Shown here in pieces: positions 1-8,698 of a DNA stretch of 64,000 nt (position 1 is the stretch's first letter; each line of letters opens with the position of its first letter). The stretch spans positions 17,908 through 81,907 of the forward strand of contig JAKRSD010000015.1 in assembly GCA_022402535.1 (NCBI GenBank). The letters are read 5' to 3'. The notes beneath the pieces were generated by a model that was not told where the DNA came from, did no database searches, and saw only the letters and a program-made list of their open reading frames with translations. The position numbers and the translations under genes are program-made. Origin of the DNA: Flavobacteriales bacterium (lineage in GTDB: Bacteria > Bacteroidota > Bacteroidia > CAIKAF01).

Positions 1-5
1 CAAAA

Positions 6-293
6 TATTGGATGAATGCAAGTTCTCTGCTTTCGCACGGATTTGTTGGGAATAATAACAATATGGGGCAAAATAAAAAGCCCCGTAGGGGCGACATATC
101 AGTAGCTAATATGCAACCCCATTCGAACAAAGCCCCGACATTTATCGTCGGGGTAGGGGCGAAATAAAAACATTATCTGTGTTTTTTGTTCGACCCCGCC
201 GGGGTCGTATTTTTTTTAATCTGGCTTTGCTATAAATCTTTGACCCCTCCGGGGTCAAACTATTGGATGAAAGCAAATTCTCCTCTCTCGCAC
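6..293. repeat. Palindrome array flanked by a 33-bp imperfect direct repeat
   Basis: Non-coding stretch before the first gene. Four short GC-rich palindromes lie at 81-91 (CCCC-gta-GGGG), 133-153 (CCCCGAC, 7-nt loop), 191-207 (CGACCCC-gcc-GGGGTCG) and 241-257 (TGACCCC-tcc-GGGGTCA). Positions 6-38 and 261-293 are a direct repeat matching at 28 of 33 bases and starting TATTGGATGAA. The 60-residue open frame across it (186-368) is explained by the repeats and is not called. A related array lies at 35119-35289. No transposase is associated. The type resembles the interspersed repeats common in Bacteroidota intergenic DNA; I cannot name the family. Confidence 0.7.
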
Positions 294-331
294 CCTCCCG
301 CTCTCGCTCTCCATTCACACACTGATTTCCG

Positions 332-1033
332 TTATTCCGCGTTTTTTACGCAGCGTACCGACTGGTAATTGGATGATTTTTCGGCGGCAAAGGGCCTTAC
401 CTGGTTTTCGAAGTAAAAAATGGCCCGCTGGGGCGTAATGGCAGCATTGGGAGTTACGGAGGTAATCCACCAGTAGGCGTATTGCCCCACACGGTCAAAG
501 TAGTTCCCGCTGTTTCCCAATCCGCCCGGCAGCGCATTGAATCCGCTTTCATTGGTTCCGTTGCTTCCTTCGGGCCAACCCTCGGTGGCTTTCAGTTTGG
601 CTACCGCGTTTTCGCCCAATACGCCAACCATCGTGTTCCAGTCGGCATCGGTGGCCACATGCCACCCGCTGGGACAAACATTCCGCGGATCCTGTACCGC
701 CGCATAATTGTAGAGCCGGCCGTAATTTTTTTCGTTTTCCGGATTGTACATATAGTGGCACCACGAAGGAACCGTTTTGTATTTGCTGCTCACAAAAGCC
801 GGATTTGTCGGCACTTCCTGTTTCATTTCCGTAATCGGTTCTCCGTTGCTGAATTTACCCGTTTTCAGGTTTTCGGCCATCCAGACGGCTTCCCCGATTT
901 TTACGGTTTTGTATTCGTTGCCTTCCTTATCTTTTACGGTGCCCATTGGCTGGGCAAAAAGCGGGGTAATGCCCAAAAGCAACACCATACCTGTCACGAA
1001 TCTGCGGGGTTGGAAAGAAGTGTTTCTACACAT
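332..1033 (-). CDS. Secreted FISUMP-domain protein
   Basis: A 233-residue exported protein of unknown function. Residues 1-27 form a signal peptide (basic start, then VLLLGITPLFA before Q); Met16 is a possible alternative start. The rest is one FISUMP domain (Fibrobacter succinogenes major paralogous domain): GTVKDKEGNEYKTVKIG, VWMAENL, YGRLYNY, CPSGWHVATDADW and the terminal SVRCVK are all present. The domain usually sits on extracellular or outer-membrane-associated proteins and has no known enzymatic activity. It lies 12 bp downstream of a second FISUMP gene in the same direction, so the two are probably co-transcribed tandem paralogues. No T9SS sorting domain is present. Confidence 0.85.
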   Translation of the reverse strand: MCRNTSFQPRRFVTGMVLLLGITPLFAQPMGTVKDKEGNEYKTVKIGEAVWMAENLKTGKFSNGEPITEMKQEVPTNPAFVSSKYKTVPSWCHYMYNPENEKNYGRLYNYAAVQDPRNVCPSGWHVATDADWNTMVGVLGENAVAKLKATEGWPEGSNGTNESGFNALPGGLGNSGNYFDRVGQYAYWWITSVTPNAAITPQRAIFYFENQVRPFAAEKSSNYQSVRCVKNAE

Positions 1034-1045
1034 AAGTACATGGAT

Positions 1046-1744
1046 TTATTCAACGGTTTTAACGCATCGGATGGGAAATCCGCTGTTTTTATAATCAAAA
1101 CGCCCGTAGGCTCTGAAGATAAATGCTTTTTTTACTTTAAAATCGGGACCTACCAGCCCCAACTCCACCAACACCTGAACCGGAAATTTATCATTCACCC
1201 AGTAAAGCCCTTTTACGTCTTTTTCGGTAAAATTTCCTTTTTCGTCGCGGCGGCCGGCATAAAGCAGGTTCAGTCCGGTGCTGTCGTTGCCTCCGTGTAT
1301 GGCAGGCAGAATTTTCTCGGCCGGTGCGCTATGATCGGGGTCGTATGTGTCGGGAGGATTCAGGGAAACAATCAGGCTTCTCCATACGCCGGAGCCGGCC
1401 ACCATCCAGCCTGTGGGGCATACGCCGCGCGAATCGCGCATAGCGGTATGGTTATACAGTTTTCCATAGATTTTGTCGTTTTGCGGGTTGTTGTCGTACC
1501 AACACCAGGCCGGTGTGGGATTAAATGGAGCTTCAGCCCATTTGGCGGCTTCTTTTACCTCCGGAATCGGATTTCCGTTCTGGAATTTGGTGGTGCGCAG
1601 GTTTTCGGCCATCCACCAGCGGCCGGCCACTTTCACGGTTTTATATACATTGCCCGAGGCATCCTTTACGGTGCCAAATTCCTGGGCCTGCACCCCGATA
1701 AACGGCAGCATAAGCCCCAACAACATCCAGAATCTTGATTTCAT
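1046..1744 (-). CDS. Secreted FISUMP-domain protein
   Basis: A 232-residue paralogue of the following gene. The signal peptide covers residues 1-20 (MLLGLMLPFIGVQA before Q). The FISUMP domain covers about residues 21-232 with GTVKDASGNVYKTVKVAG, WWMAENL, IYGKLYNH, CPTGWMVAGSGVW and PIRCVK. It diverges from its neighbour in the C-terminal half, where the other copy has the more usual G-N-S/G-x-Y core. Function is unknown; the family is typically secreted. It is the first gene of a two-gene leftward unit and is separated from the upstream lipoprotein gene by an intrinsic terminator. Confidence 0.85.
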   Translation of the reverse strand: MKSRFWMLLGLMLPFIGVQAQEFGTVKDASGNVYKTVKVAGRWWMAENLRTTKFQNGNPIPEVKEAAKWAEAPFNPTPAWCWYDNNPQNDKIYGKLYNHTAMRDSRGVCPTGWMVAGSGVWRSLIVSLNPPDTYDPDHSAPAEKILPAIHGGNDSTGLNLLYAGRRDEKGNFTEKDVKGLYWVNDKFPVQVLVELGLVGPDFKVKKAFIFRAYGRFDYKNSGFPIRCVKTVE

Positions 1745-1828
1745 GTGTTTGTTTTTTCAAAAATGGGAGTACGCCGGCGATTATGCAAATCGGTTTTGTG
1801 AACCGGGGGTTTGGATTTACCAAACGAA

Positions 1829-1856
1829 AAAAGCCGCTCCCTACGGAACGGCTTTT
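1829..1856 (-). terminator. Intrinsic terminator after the DUF5689-like lipoprotein gene
   Basis: AAAAGCCG and CGGCTTTT arms enclose a second TCC/GGA helix after one C-A mismatch, with a CTAC loop. On the minus strand the hairpin is followed by a T-rich run. It ends the leftward TonB receptor and lipoprotein unit before the FISUMP genes. Confidence 0.75.
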
Positions 1857-1877
1857 AAAAAAGTATGCTGTGTTTGG

Positions 1878-3224
1878 TTATTGCTCGCCGGTAACGATAA
1901 TATTGTCAATTTCCCACGTGGTAGTCTGGTTGGTAGCGGTACCTCCTTCATAGAGCCAGCCTAAACGAACGGTGCCGTCAAACGCACTGATGTCGATGAT
2001 GCCCGAACTGGCAAAAGGAGCAAATCCCGGATTTTGAGTCGGTAACGCATTAAAGCTGAGTTCGGTCCAGGTGGCGGTCCAGGGTGTGGCGCCTCCGTCG
2101 TAATTGTTTGATATAAACAGACGCAGTAAGGCTCCGTTGTGGAAACCGCCTGTTCCTCTGAATTCCAGTTTTTCCTGGGTGGTTTGGGTCAGGTCAATTT
2201 CGGGTGTAATCAGCCACGATTTTACGCTTGACTGATTGGTTCCGAAAGCAGAACATTCAGCCCAGGGGTTGGTGCCGTTGGCTCCGGCGGTTCCGCTTTT
2301 CCATTTTACGGTGCCCACTTCAGATGAATTCACCCAACCCGGTAAGGTAATAATGACATTATCTACCAATCCGTCAAATTTTTCCTCAAAGAGCGTAACG
2401 CTTCCGCCGCCACCGCCGCCGCTTCCGCAACGGGGTTGGTCAAACACCACATCGTACAGATCGCGGATGTATAATTGTTTGGTGGTACCGAACACGCTGT
2501 ACACCACGGTGAGCGTTCCTTTGCCCGAAGGCAGAATAGCATTGGCAAAGGTGGCGTATCCGCTGTTGCGCAGGATGATGGTGTTTCCGTTGCAATCCTG
2601 CACGGTTACGTTTTTGGTGAGCTGTAATGTGCCGTCGGCATAGGTAAAGCCGGTATCGGCCGGAGAAAACTGTACGTTTTCGAGTTTAATGAGGCGGTTT
2701 TGGTAGGCATCGTTCAGTTCGGGAATCGTTACCGTAATGGGTACGATTTCGTTGTTCAGCGAACCTTTAATGATGTGTCGGGTAATCAGGGAAGACGGTA
2801 AGGCATCCACTTCGGTAGGGGAACCCGCCGTGGCGGCTCCGCCCAGCTGAATCATATTGCCGTAAGAACCGAGGAATAATCCTTTGGTCTGTACATAAAT
2901 TTTACGGCCTATCATGTAGCTGTTGGCCAGTCCCGTGGCATCCAAACGGATGGCGATACCGGCCGTGGCATCCTGAAATACTAAGGTTTTGTAGAAATTA
3001 CCCGATTTGTCGTCGGCAATGATTACCCCCGCCAACAGAATAGAATCCTGAATTTCAACGCTGGTACCGGTGTACAATTGCTTAAACTCGGCAATGGTCA
3101 TGGTAGGCGTAAGATTGGGATCGGTTCCGTCGGTAGGCGGGGCATCGTATTTGGTTTTGATACATGCGGTAAGCAGGGTTACCGAGAATAGCATGAATGC
3201 GAGAATTCTGCTGCTGTTTTTCAT
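1878..3224 (-). CDS. Lipoprotein with OB-fold (DUF5689-like) and choice-of-anchor J domains
   Basis: A predicted outer-membrane lipoprotein. I start at the ATG at 3224 because it gives a compact lipoprotein signal ending LLTAC; a start at 3239 adds five residues. About residues 40-270 resemble the DUF5689/OB-like domain (IAEFKQLY, GVIIADDKSGNFYKTLVFQD, NRLIKLENVQF, PSGKGTLTVVYS, LYIRDLYDV), related to OB folds of secreted nucleases. A six-glycine linker leads to a cleaved-adhesin/choice-of-anchor J beta-sandwich (FEEKFDG, LPGWVN, KSWLITPEIDL, WEIDNI). It lies 41 bp downstream of a TonB receptor gene, like a SusD-type partner though it is not SusD. I infer it captures a ligand, plausibly nucleic acid, at the cell surface. 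Confidence 0.8.
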   Translation of the reverse strand: MKNSSRILAFMLFSVTLLTACIKTKYDAPPTDGTDPNLTPTMTIAEFKQLYTGTSVEIQDSILLAGVIIADDKSGNFYKTLVFQDATAGIAIRLDATGLANSYMIGRKIYVQTKGLFLGSYGNMIQLGGAATAGSPTEVDALPSSLITRHIIKGSLNNEIVPITVTIPELNDAYQNRLIKLENVQFSPADTGFTYADGTLQLTKNVTVQDCNGNTIILRNSGYATFANAILPSGKGTLTVVYSVFGTTKQLYIRDLYDVVFDQPRCGSGGGGGGSVTLFEEKFDGLVDNVIITLPGWVNSSEVGTVKWKSGTAGANGTNPWAECSAFGTNQSSVKSWLITPEIDLTQTTQEKLEFRGTGGFHNGALLRLFISNNYDGGATPWTATWTELSFNALPTQNPGFAPFASSGIIDISAFDGTVRLGWLYEGGTATNQTTTWEIDNIIVTGEQ

Positions 3225-3265
3225 ATGAAGAGATTGCATAGTATTTCTAAATTTTAAAATCTGTT

Positions 3266-6052
3266 TTACATTCTGAATGCCACGTTGAAAAAGGCATTGA
3301 TACCGAAGTTATAAAAATATTTGGGTGGAAATTTGTTCGGGTTCCGGTCGTCAAAATCAAAACGAAGCTGCTCAAATCCGGAAGAAATGAATTTGCGGTT
3401 GTTGGTCATGTTGTTCACGCTGAGTGAAAACACGAGGAACATGGGGCGTTTGATGGTTTTGAAAGTTTTGTCGAGTTTCCAGGAATAGCCTCCGAAAAGG
3501 TCCATGGTAAACTGTCCGGGCAGGCGCTCCTGATCAATGGTCTGGGCATATTGTTCGCTTTCGGTGTCCATCCCTTCCACAGCCGATTCGGTGCGGCGGA
3601 TGGGGTTGGTTTCAATCCAAATCCAATCAAAGTAGTTGAAGTTAACCCGCACAAACCAAAACTTAGGCGAGTTGTACGAAAGGCCTATGGTATTCGCCCA
3701 TTGCGGTCCCTGTGCCACGTTATAGTTTTTCAGATAAACGGTCTGGTTTTGGGCCAGCACTTCGTTGGTGTTATCCTGTGTAAGGGTAACTATGGGTCTG
3801 TCGGTATATTGAGAACGGCCAATACCCACGGCGGCATTCATGCCGAATCCTTTGTAAACTTTTACGTCGGCTCCGAATTCTCCCCCGTAATGTCTGCGGT
3901 CCAGATTGGAAAGCGACATATTTACGAAGGCATTGAAATCGTCGTGGAAGAAGCTTTTGGTTTCGATTCCATCCCAAAACTGGGTATAATATCCCGTGGC
4001 TTTAAAGCGGATGCGGGGCGAGTTCCAGATGTAACCGCCTTCTACGGACACAATTTTTTCGGAAGTCAGGTTTTCGTTAATGGTATTACGGGTTCTGGGC
4101 GAAAGGAACACATTGTTCACATACGGGGCGCGGGTGGTAAAGGCTCCGTTGGCATACACATAATGCCTTCCGTTGATTTTGTAGGTCAATCCGCCTTTTA
4201 CCCCGGGATTGATGAACATATTCTTTTCGGACTCGCCGAATGAATTGTCGGGGAATAAACCCACCCGGGTAAGTCCGTTTCTCCAGAACGAAGTAACCGA
4301 AATGCGTGCGGCCAGATAAAAATCTACCTTCTTGTACGAGAACTGGGCCTGCATCCAAGCCTGGGCTTTGTGCAGTTTAAACTGATACATGGTTCCGTAT
4401 TTGTCGCCCTCTTTCACAAGGCGGTTCGGATTGTCGAGGTCGTTTTGCAGGGAGTTGGTATCGAGCGGAATTCCGATTTGCCCGAAGCGGTTGTAATCCA
4501 CATAAAAATCGCCGCCGAGCAGGTCTTTCACGCGGTTAAAGTTTTCGGTCTGCTGGTATTGATAAATCAACCCGGCGGTAATGGAAATATGATCGTTAAA
4601 CGTGTGATTCAGCGTGCTGTTGAATCCGAAATCTTTCATGGTCTGCACTCGTTCGCCCAAAATGTAGTTGGAACGTTTTCCGGTTACGTTGTTTCCGGCA
4701 ATTCCGTTTACGTTGTTAATGGTTTCGGTGTTGTTGGCATTGGCCTCGTACATGGCATCCCAATTCAGCTGAATAAGGTTGGGGTCGGCCAGGATGGCTT
4801 CGCGAACGGCAAAAGCCAGGGCACTGTCTGTTTGAAAGCTGGGCAGATTCCGGTAATAATCGGGAGCGGGGTTTTGTCCGAAATACCAGTCAATGGCCGA
4901 GTTGGCCGTTTCGCCGATTTGGAAAGAAGCCGTGGTAGCTAAAGTGGTTTTTGTGGAAGGTTTCCACTCATGCGACAGCATAAATACGGGCTGAAAACTG
5001 TCGAATACGCGGGAGTTTCTTTTTTTGCCGTTCTGATAGCCCCAGTTGGGATTGTAGAAAGGCGTACCGGCCAGTTCGTACATTTCGGCAATGGCAGGGG
5101 CCATTTTTCCGCGGCGGGTAGGGGTGCCAAAGGTGGTGAAACTGAGCAGGTGTTTGCCCATTTTTTTGGAAACGCCCAGGTAATAGGCCTTGCTGTCGTA
5201 AAACGTACCGGGAACGTATCCTTCGCCGGCCGCTCTCCACGAAGCCGACACCGAAAGTGCCCATCCGTTCTTCTGCATACCGGTGCTGTAAGTTCCCATC
5301 AATCGGTGCGTGTAAGAACGATTTCCTACGGCATACGAAAGGCTCAGCTGTTTGCGCTGACGGGCTGCCACGATATCCATATTGGTGGCTCCTCCGATTT
5401 CCCCGAAGGAAAAGGTGTTCAGTTCCAAACCGTAAGAGTTATCGCGGAAGCGGAATACATCGTTCAACCCGCCCCAACGGCTCCAATATACTTCGCCGTT
5501 TTCAATGTTATTCATGGGCACTCCGTTCAGCAATACGCCAAAATTATCGGGGTCGTATCCGCGGGTGCGGAAACGGGCCTGTCCGAAGTTGAAGGAAGCG
5601 GTGCTTACATACACATCTCTGGACGCTGAGAGTACGCCTGAAATATTGTTATCGCCGGAACTTCCGGCAGCCGATTCGCTGTCGTTACCGGCTACAATGG
5701 GTACCAAATCATCGGAGTTGGTTACGCCGGGTTCATAGCTCTTTTTGATGCTGAGGACGCCCAAGTCGTTCACATCGGCATTTACGGTAATTTCTTTGCT
5801 GAACTTCTGGTATCCGTTGGCTATAATTTCCAGGGTGTATGTACCCGCGGGAATATTGTCGAATAAAAAGGAACCGTCGGGTCCGGAAGCGGTTTCGGTT
5901 TCCGAGGGCGTTAAGCTGAGTAAAGCAAATCGAACGGGAATTTTAGTTTCTTCTTCACTGATGATACCGGTAATCCGGCCTGTCTGGGCTTGTGTTTTTG
6001 CTGCGGTAATGGTAGTCAACAACACAAGAATAAACCCTTTAAAAAATCGCAT
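3266..6052 (-). CDS. TonB-dependent outer-membrane receptor (CarboxypepD_reg-like N-terminus)
   Basis: A 928-residue TonB-dependent transporter. The signal peptide is residues 1-22 (FILVLLTTITAAKTQA). A carboxypeptidase-regulatory-like beta-sandwich follows (about 25-100: GRITGIISEEETKIPV, GSFLFDNIPAGTYTLEI), then a plug domain (about 150-250: RFRTRGYDPDNFGVLLNGVP, GEVYWSRWGGLNDV) and a beta-barrel ending in an FRM-type C-terminus. Such receptors import large substrates with energy from TonB-ExbBD. The leftward promoter at 6073-6103 and the coupled OB-fold lipoprotein gene, with two secreted nuclease genes divergent, suggest uptake of nucleic-acid fragments; the substrate cannot be read from the sequence. 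Confidence 0.9.
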   Translation of the reverse strand: MRFFKGFILVLLTTITAAKTQAQTGRITGIISEEETKIPVRFALLSLTPSETETASGPDGSFLFDNIPAGTYTLEIIANGYQKFSKEITVNADVNDLGVLSIKKSYEPGVTNSDDLVPIVAGNDSESAAGSSGDNNISGVLSASRDVYVSTASFNFGQARFRTRGYDPDNFGVLLNGVPMNNIENGEVYWSRWGGLNDVFRFRDNSYGLELNTFSFGEIGGATNMDIVAARQRKQLSLSYAVGNRSYTHRLMGTYSTGMQKNGWALSVSASWRAAGEGYVPGTFYDSKAYYLGVSKKMGKHLLSFTTFGTPTRRGKMAPAIAEMYELAGTPFYNPNWGYQNGKKRNSRVFDSFQPVFMLSHEWKPSTKTTLATTASFQIGETANSAIDWYFGQNPAPDYYRNLPSFQTDSALAFAVREAILADPNLIQLNWDAMYEANANNTETINNVNGIAGNNVTGKRSNYILGERVQTMKDFGFNSTLNHTFNDHISITAGLIYQYQQTENFNRVKDLLGGDFYVDYNRFGQIGIPLDTNSLQNDLDNPNRLVKEGDKYGTMYQFKLHKAQAWMQAQFSYKKVDFYLAARISVTSFWRNGLTRVGLFPDNSFGESEKNMFINPGVKGGLTYKINGRHYVYANGAFTTRAPYVNNVFLSPRTRNTINENLTSEKIVSVEGGYIWNSPRIRFKATGYYTQFWDGIETKSFFHDDFNAFVNMSLSNLDRRHYGGEFGADVKVYKGFGMNAAVGIGRSQYTDRPIVTLTQDNTNEVLAQNQTVYLKNYNVAQGPQWANTIGLSYNSPKFWFVRVNFNYFDWIWIETNPIRRTESAVEGMDTESEQYAQTIDQERLPGQFTMDLFGGYSWKLDKTFKTIKRPMFLVFSLSVNNMTNNRKFISSGFEQLRFDFDDRNPNKFPPKYFYNFGINAFFNVAFRM

Positions 6053-6072
6053 GTATAGTGTATTTCGGGGGT

Positions 6073-6103
6073 CAAAAGTACGGGCATTTTGGTCACGTAC
6101 AAA
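6073..6103 (-). promoter_or_regulatory. Leftward Bacteroidota promoter for the TonB receptor
   Basis: On the minus strand this reads TTTG (6103-6100), a 19-bp spacer and TACTTTTG (6080-6073), the -33/-7 consensus of Bacteroidota sigma-ABfr promoters. It lies about 20 bp before the receptor start at 6052. It is arranged divergently from the promoter at 6153-6184. Confidence 0.75.
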
Positions 6104-6152
6104 CTTTTGACGGAATTTTCCTGAGGAATTAACCCTAAGTTAATTTAATGAC

Positions 6153-6184
6153 TTTGTGGACGGAGACATTTATCTTTACCTTTG
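6153..6184 (+). promoter_or_regulatory. Rightward Bacteroidota promoter for the nuclease genes
   Basis: TTTG at 6153-6156, a 20-bp spacer and TACCTTTG at 6177-6184. The predicted transcript begins near 6191, which supports the ATG at 6201 over the upstream GTG at 6156 lying inside the promoter. Confidence 0.75.
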
Positions 6185-6200
6185 CCGCAGATTTTTTGTA

Positions 6201-7253
6201 ATGCGCTCTATTCAACGAATTTTTTTCGCACTCCTGTTCCCCGTTTTACTCCCCGTTATTTTGCAGGCACAGGAAAAGCAATATCATGTGGTTTCTGCCG
6301 GATTTTATAATCTTGAAAATTTATACGATACGCTTAACGACCCAAACCGCAATGATGAAGAATTTTTACCCGAAGGCGATAAACGGTACACGGGCAAAAT
6401 ATACTTAGAAAAACTGGACAGACTGGCGGAAGTAATTTCGAAACTGGCCGTGGAAACCACACCCGACGGTCCGGCTTTGTTGGGTGTAGCTGAAATTGAA
6501 AATCGTTCGGTTTTGAAAGACTTAACGGCTCATCCGCTGTTGGCTTCGCGGGGTTACCGCATTTCGCATTTTGATTCGCCCGATATGCGTGGCGTAGATG
6601 TGGGTTTGCTGTACAATCCCAAATATTTTGTGCCGATTGCTTCCCATGCCATCAATCCGCAGATTCAGAATGAATCGGGCAATTATATTAAAACCCGTGA
6701 TATTCTTTGGGTGGAAGGATATCTGATGGGCGAAAAAATTCATGTATTTGTGGGACACTGGCCCTCGCGAAGAGGAGGAGAAGAAGCCAGTTCGCCGCTC
6801 AGGCAGCAGGCCGCAGCCCGTTGCAAACATACTATTGACAGCATCAAGGTGGCCGAACCCGGTGCTAAAGCCCTTATCATGGGCGACCTGAATGATGATC
6901 CCCTGAGCCCCAGCATAAAAAAAGTGCTGAATGCTGTGGGTAAAACCGAAAAACTTACGGAAGACCACATGTTCAATCCGTTTGAACCCTTCTATAAAAA
7001 AGGAATCGGCACACTGGCCTGGCAGGATTCCTGGAATTTATTTGACCAGGTGATTTTTACGCCTTCATGGGTAACTACCCCCCAAGAGGGTTGGTTTTTC
7101 AGCAAAGCGGAAGTATTTAACCGACCTTTTCTTACCCAAAAAACGGGCAACTTTAAAGGGTATCCGCTCAGAACCTATGTAGGCAATGAGTATCAGGGGG
7201 GATACAGCGACCACTTCCCGGTTTTGGTATATTTGCTCCGTGAAAAGAAGTAA
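6201..7253 (+). CDS. Secreted endonuclease/exonuclease/phosphatase-family protein
   Basis: A 350-residue exported enzyme of the EEP (DNase I-like) superfamily. The ATG at 6201 gives a clean signal peptide (IQRIFFALLFPVLLPVILQA before Q). Catalytic-type motifs are in order: FYNLENLYD, VAEIENRSVLKDL, GHWPSRRGGE, MGDLNDDP and the terminal SDHFPVL carrying the conserved Asp-His pair. Family members are Mg-dependent nucleases or phosphodiesterases. It heads a rightward unit with an endonuclease I gene 6 bp downstream, divergent from a TonB receptor. Extracellular DNA or RNA breakdown for phosphorus or nucleosides is the most likely role. It has no T9SS sorting domain, so it may stay in the periplasm. 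Confidence 0.88.
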   Translation: MRSIQRIFFALLFPVLLPVILQAQEKQYHVVSAGFYNLENLYDTLNDPNRNDEEFLPEGDKRYTGKIYLEKLDRLAEVISKLAVETTPDGPALLGVAEIENRSVLKDLTAHPLLASRGYRISHFDSPDMRGVDVGLLYNPKYFVPIASHAINPQIQNESGNYIKTRDILWVEGYLMGEKIHVFVGHWPSRRGGEEASSPLRQQAAARCKHTIDSIKVAEPGAKALIMGDLNDDPLSPSIKKVLNAVGKTEKLTEDHMFNPFEPFYKKGIGTLAWQDSWNLFDQVIFTPSWVTTPQEGWFFSKAEVFNRPFLTQKTGNFKGYPLRTYVGNEYQGGYSDHFPVLVYLLREKK

Positions 7254-7259
7254 TATATT

Positions 7260-8687
7260 ATGATCAGAGTCGCCGCATTTTCCTTTTTGTTTTTAGTCTC
7301 CTTGCATTTGGCGGCTCAGCAACCGGCTTCGCAGCCTACTAATTTGTCTTTTTCTAATGTAAAACCGTACGGTTTTATTCTTTCGTTTACCCCTTCTCAG
7401 GCAGACGGGTATCTCGTGGTACGTTCGCTTTCTCCTATTTCGTTTGTTCCCATTGATGGTATAGAATATCAAAAAGGGCAGGGGATTGCCCCCGGCATGA
7501 AAGTGTTTTCCATGTCGTCCACTTCGGCCATTTCCCTGCGGGAAACCTTGGAAGGCACCACCTACTACTTTGCCATTTACGCCTATAACGGCGCCGGAGA
7601 GCAAATCGACTATTTTAATGTGAATCCGCTGAGCGGTTCCGTCACCACGCCCTTCAGTAATCCCAATTCGTATTATACCAACCTCAGCGGGAATTCCCCT
7701 ACTTTTTTAAATGATTTAAAAACCCGTTTGAACAACGGAAGGGTATTTCAATCCTATACTCCCGGCTTTTTAAACACGGTAACCAAGAATATTTACATCC
7801 GCGATACGGTGGATGGGAAGGAAGTCATCAATTGCCAATACACGGGAGAAACCAAGGTATTTACCCCTCCGTTTTTCTGGAGCAGTTCATCGGGCGAATA
7901 TACCCGGGAACACTGTCTGCCCAAAAGTTGGATGTTTACGGGCGGAAATACCGACAATCAGGACGGGGCGGATTATCATAACCTGATTCCGGCCAATCAT
8001 GAAAAAGCCAACGGGAAACGCTCCAATGTGCCTTACGGTATTGTGCAAAATGTAACGTTTCAATATCTGGAAGGTAAATTGGGAACCAACAGCCAGGGAA
8101 TCACGGTGTATGAACCCCGGAATTCCATAAAAGGCGATGTGGCCCGCAGCCATTTTTATATGATGGTCTGTTATAATAACAACGGTGGGGTTTGGGGGTA
8201 TCAGAGTATGCCTTCGCTGGCGCCCCAGCAAAATCAGGATTTAATGAAAATGTGGCATGAGCAGGACCCGCCCGATGCCTTTGAACGCACCAAACATGAA
8301 TATATATTCAGCCTGCAATACAACCGGAATCCGTTTATCGATTACCCGGAATTGGCGGACTGCATCAACTTTAACAACATGACCCTGTATGCGGGTTGTA
8401 CCATTGGTTTACAAAATGAAGAAAATCCGTTAGTAAGTTCAACAGTATATGTATACCCCAATCCGGTAGCGGAAGGCGAACCCTTTCAGGTGGTTATTTC
8501 CGAAGGAAAAATTCTTACCTCGTATCAGCTAACCGATATACAGGGGCGTATTGTTTTGCAGAAAAATGGGCAGGAAACCGGATTGGTTTCTATTCCCACA
8601 ACCGGTATTGCATCGGGTGTGTACACCCTGCAGTGTCAGTTTCAAGACGGTTCCGTGGCTATTCAAAAATGTATAATACAAGACTAA
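7260..8687 (+). CDS. Endonuclease I-family secreted nuclease with T9SS sorting domain
   Basis: A 475-residue protein. The signal peptide is about residues 1-19 (FSFLFLVSLHLAA before QQ). Residues 25-115 look like a fibronectin-III/Ig-like module (ATNLSFSNVKPYGFILSFTP-type opening and TTYYFAIYAYNGAG). About residues 150-375 are the endonuclease I (EndA/NucM) domain with REHCLPKSWM and DYHNLIPANHEKANGKRSN, the latter holding the His and Asn of the beta-beta-alpha-metal nuclease core. Residues 400-475 are a T9SS sorting domain (VYVYPNPVAEGEPF ... GIASGVYTLQCQF). It should therefore be secreted across the outer membrane and cleave extracellular DNA non-specifically. It follows the EEP nuclease by 6 bp and precedes another T9SS protein by 11 bp. 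Confidence 0.9.
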   Translation: MIRVAAFSFLFLVSLHLAAQQPASQPTNLSFSNVKPYGFILSFTPSQADGYLVVRSLSPISFVPIDGIEYQKGQGIAPGMKVFSMSSTSAISLRETLEGTTYYFAIYAYNGAGEQIDYFNVNPLSGSVTTPFSNPNSYYTNLSGNSPTFLNDLKTRLNNGRVFQSYTPGFLNTVTKNIYIRDTVDGKEVINCQYTGETKVFTPPFFWSSSSGEYTREHCLPKSWMFTGGNTDNQDGADYHNLIPANHEKANGKRSNVPYGIVQNVTFQYLEGKLGTNSQGITVYEPRNSIKGDVARSHFYMMVCYNNNGGVWGYQSMPSLAPQQNQDLMKMWHEQDPPDAFERTKHEYIFSLQYNRNPFIDYPELADCINFNNMTLYAGCTIGLQNEENPLVSSTVYVYPNPVAEGEPFQVVISEGKILTSYQLTDIQGRIVLQKNGQETGLVSIPTTGIASGVYTLQCQFQDGSVAIQKCIIQD

Positions 8688-8698
8688 AATAAGCAAAA

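Noticed and set aside
81-293. Possible CRISPR array
   Set aside because: The repeated elements are short palindromes with different arms and irregular spacing; there is no constant repeat with unique spacers and no cas gene.
186-368. Sixty-codon frame in the first palindrome array
   Set aside because: The translated sequence is produced by the repeats themselves and runs into the 3-prime end of the opposite-strand FISUMP gene.
482-1738. Long plus-strand open frame of 418 codons across both FISUMP genes
   Set aside because: It is antisense to two well-supported genes with signal peptides and domain motifs; its translation has no recognisable domain and reflects codon bias of the opposite strand.
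3551-5629. Several plus-strand frames of 190-230 codons inside the TonB receptor gene
   Set aside because: They lie antisense to a complete 928-residue receptor and show no promoter, start signal or domain.
6156-6200. GTG start for the secreted EEP nuclease
   Set aside because: The codon lies within the -33/-7 promoter, and the ATG at 6201 yields a clean signal peptide.
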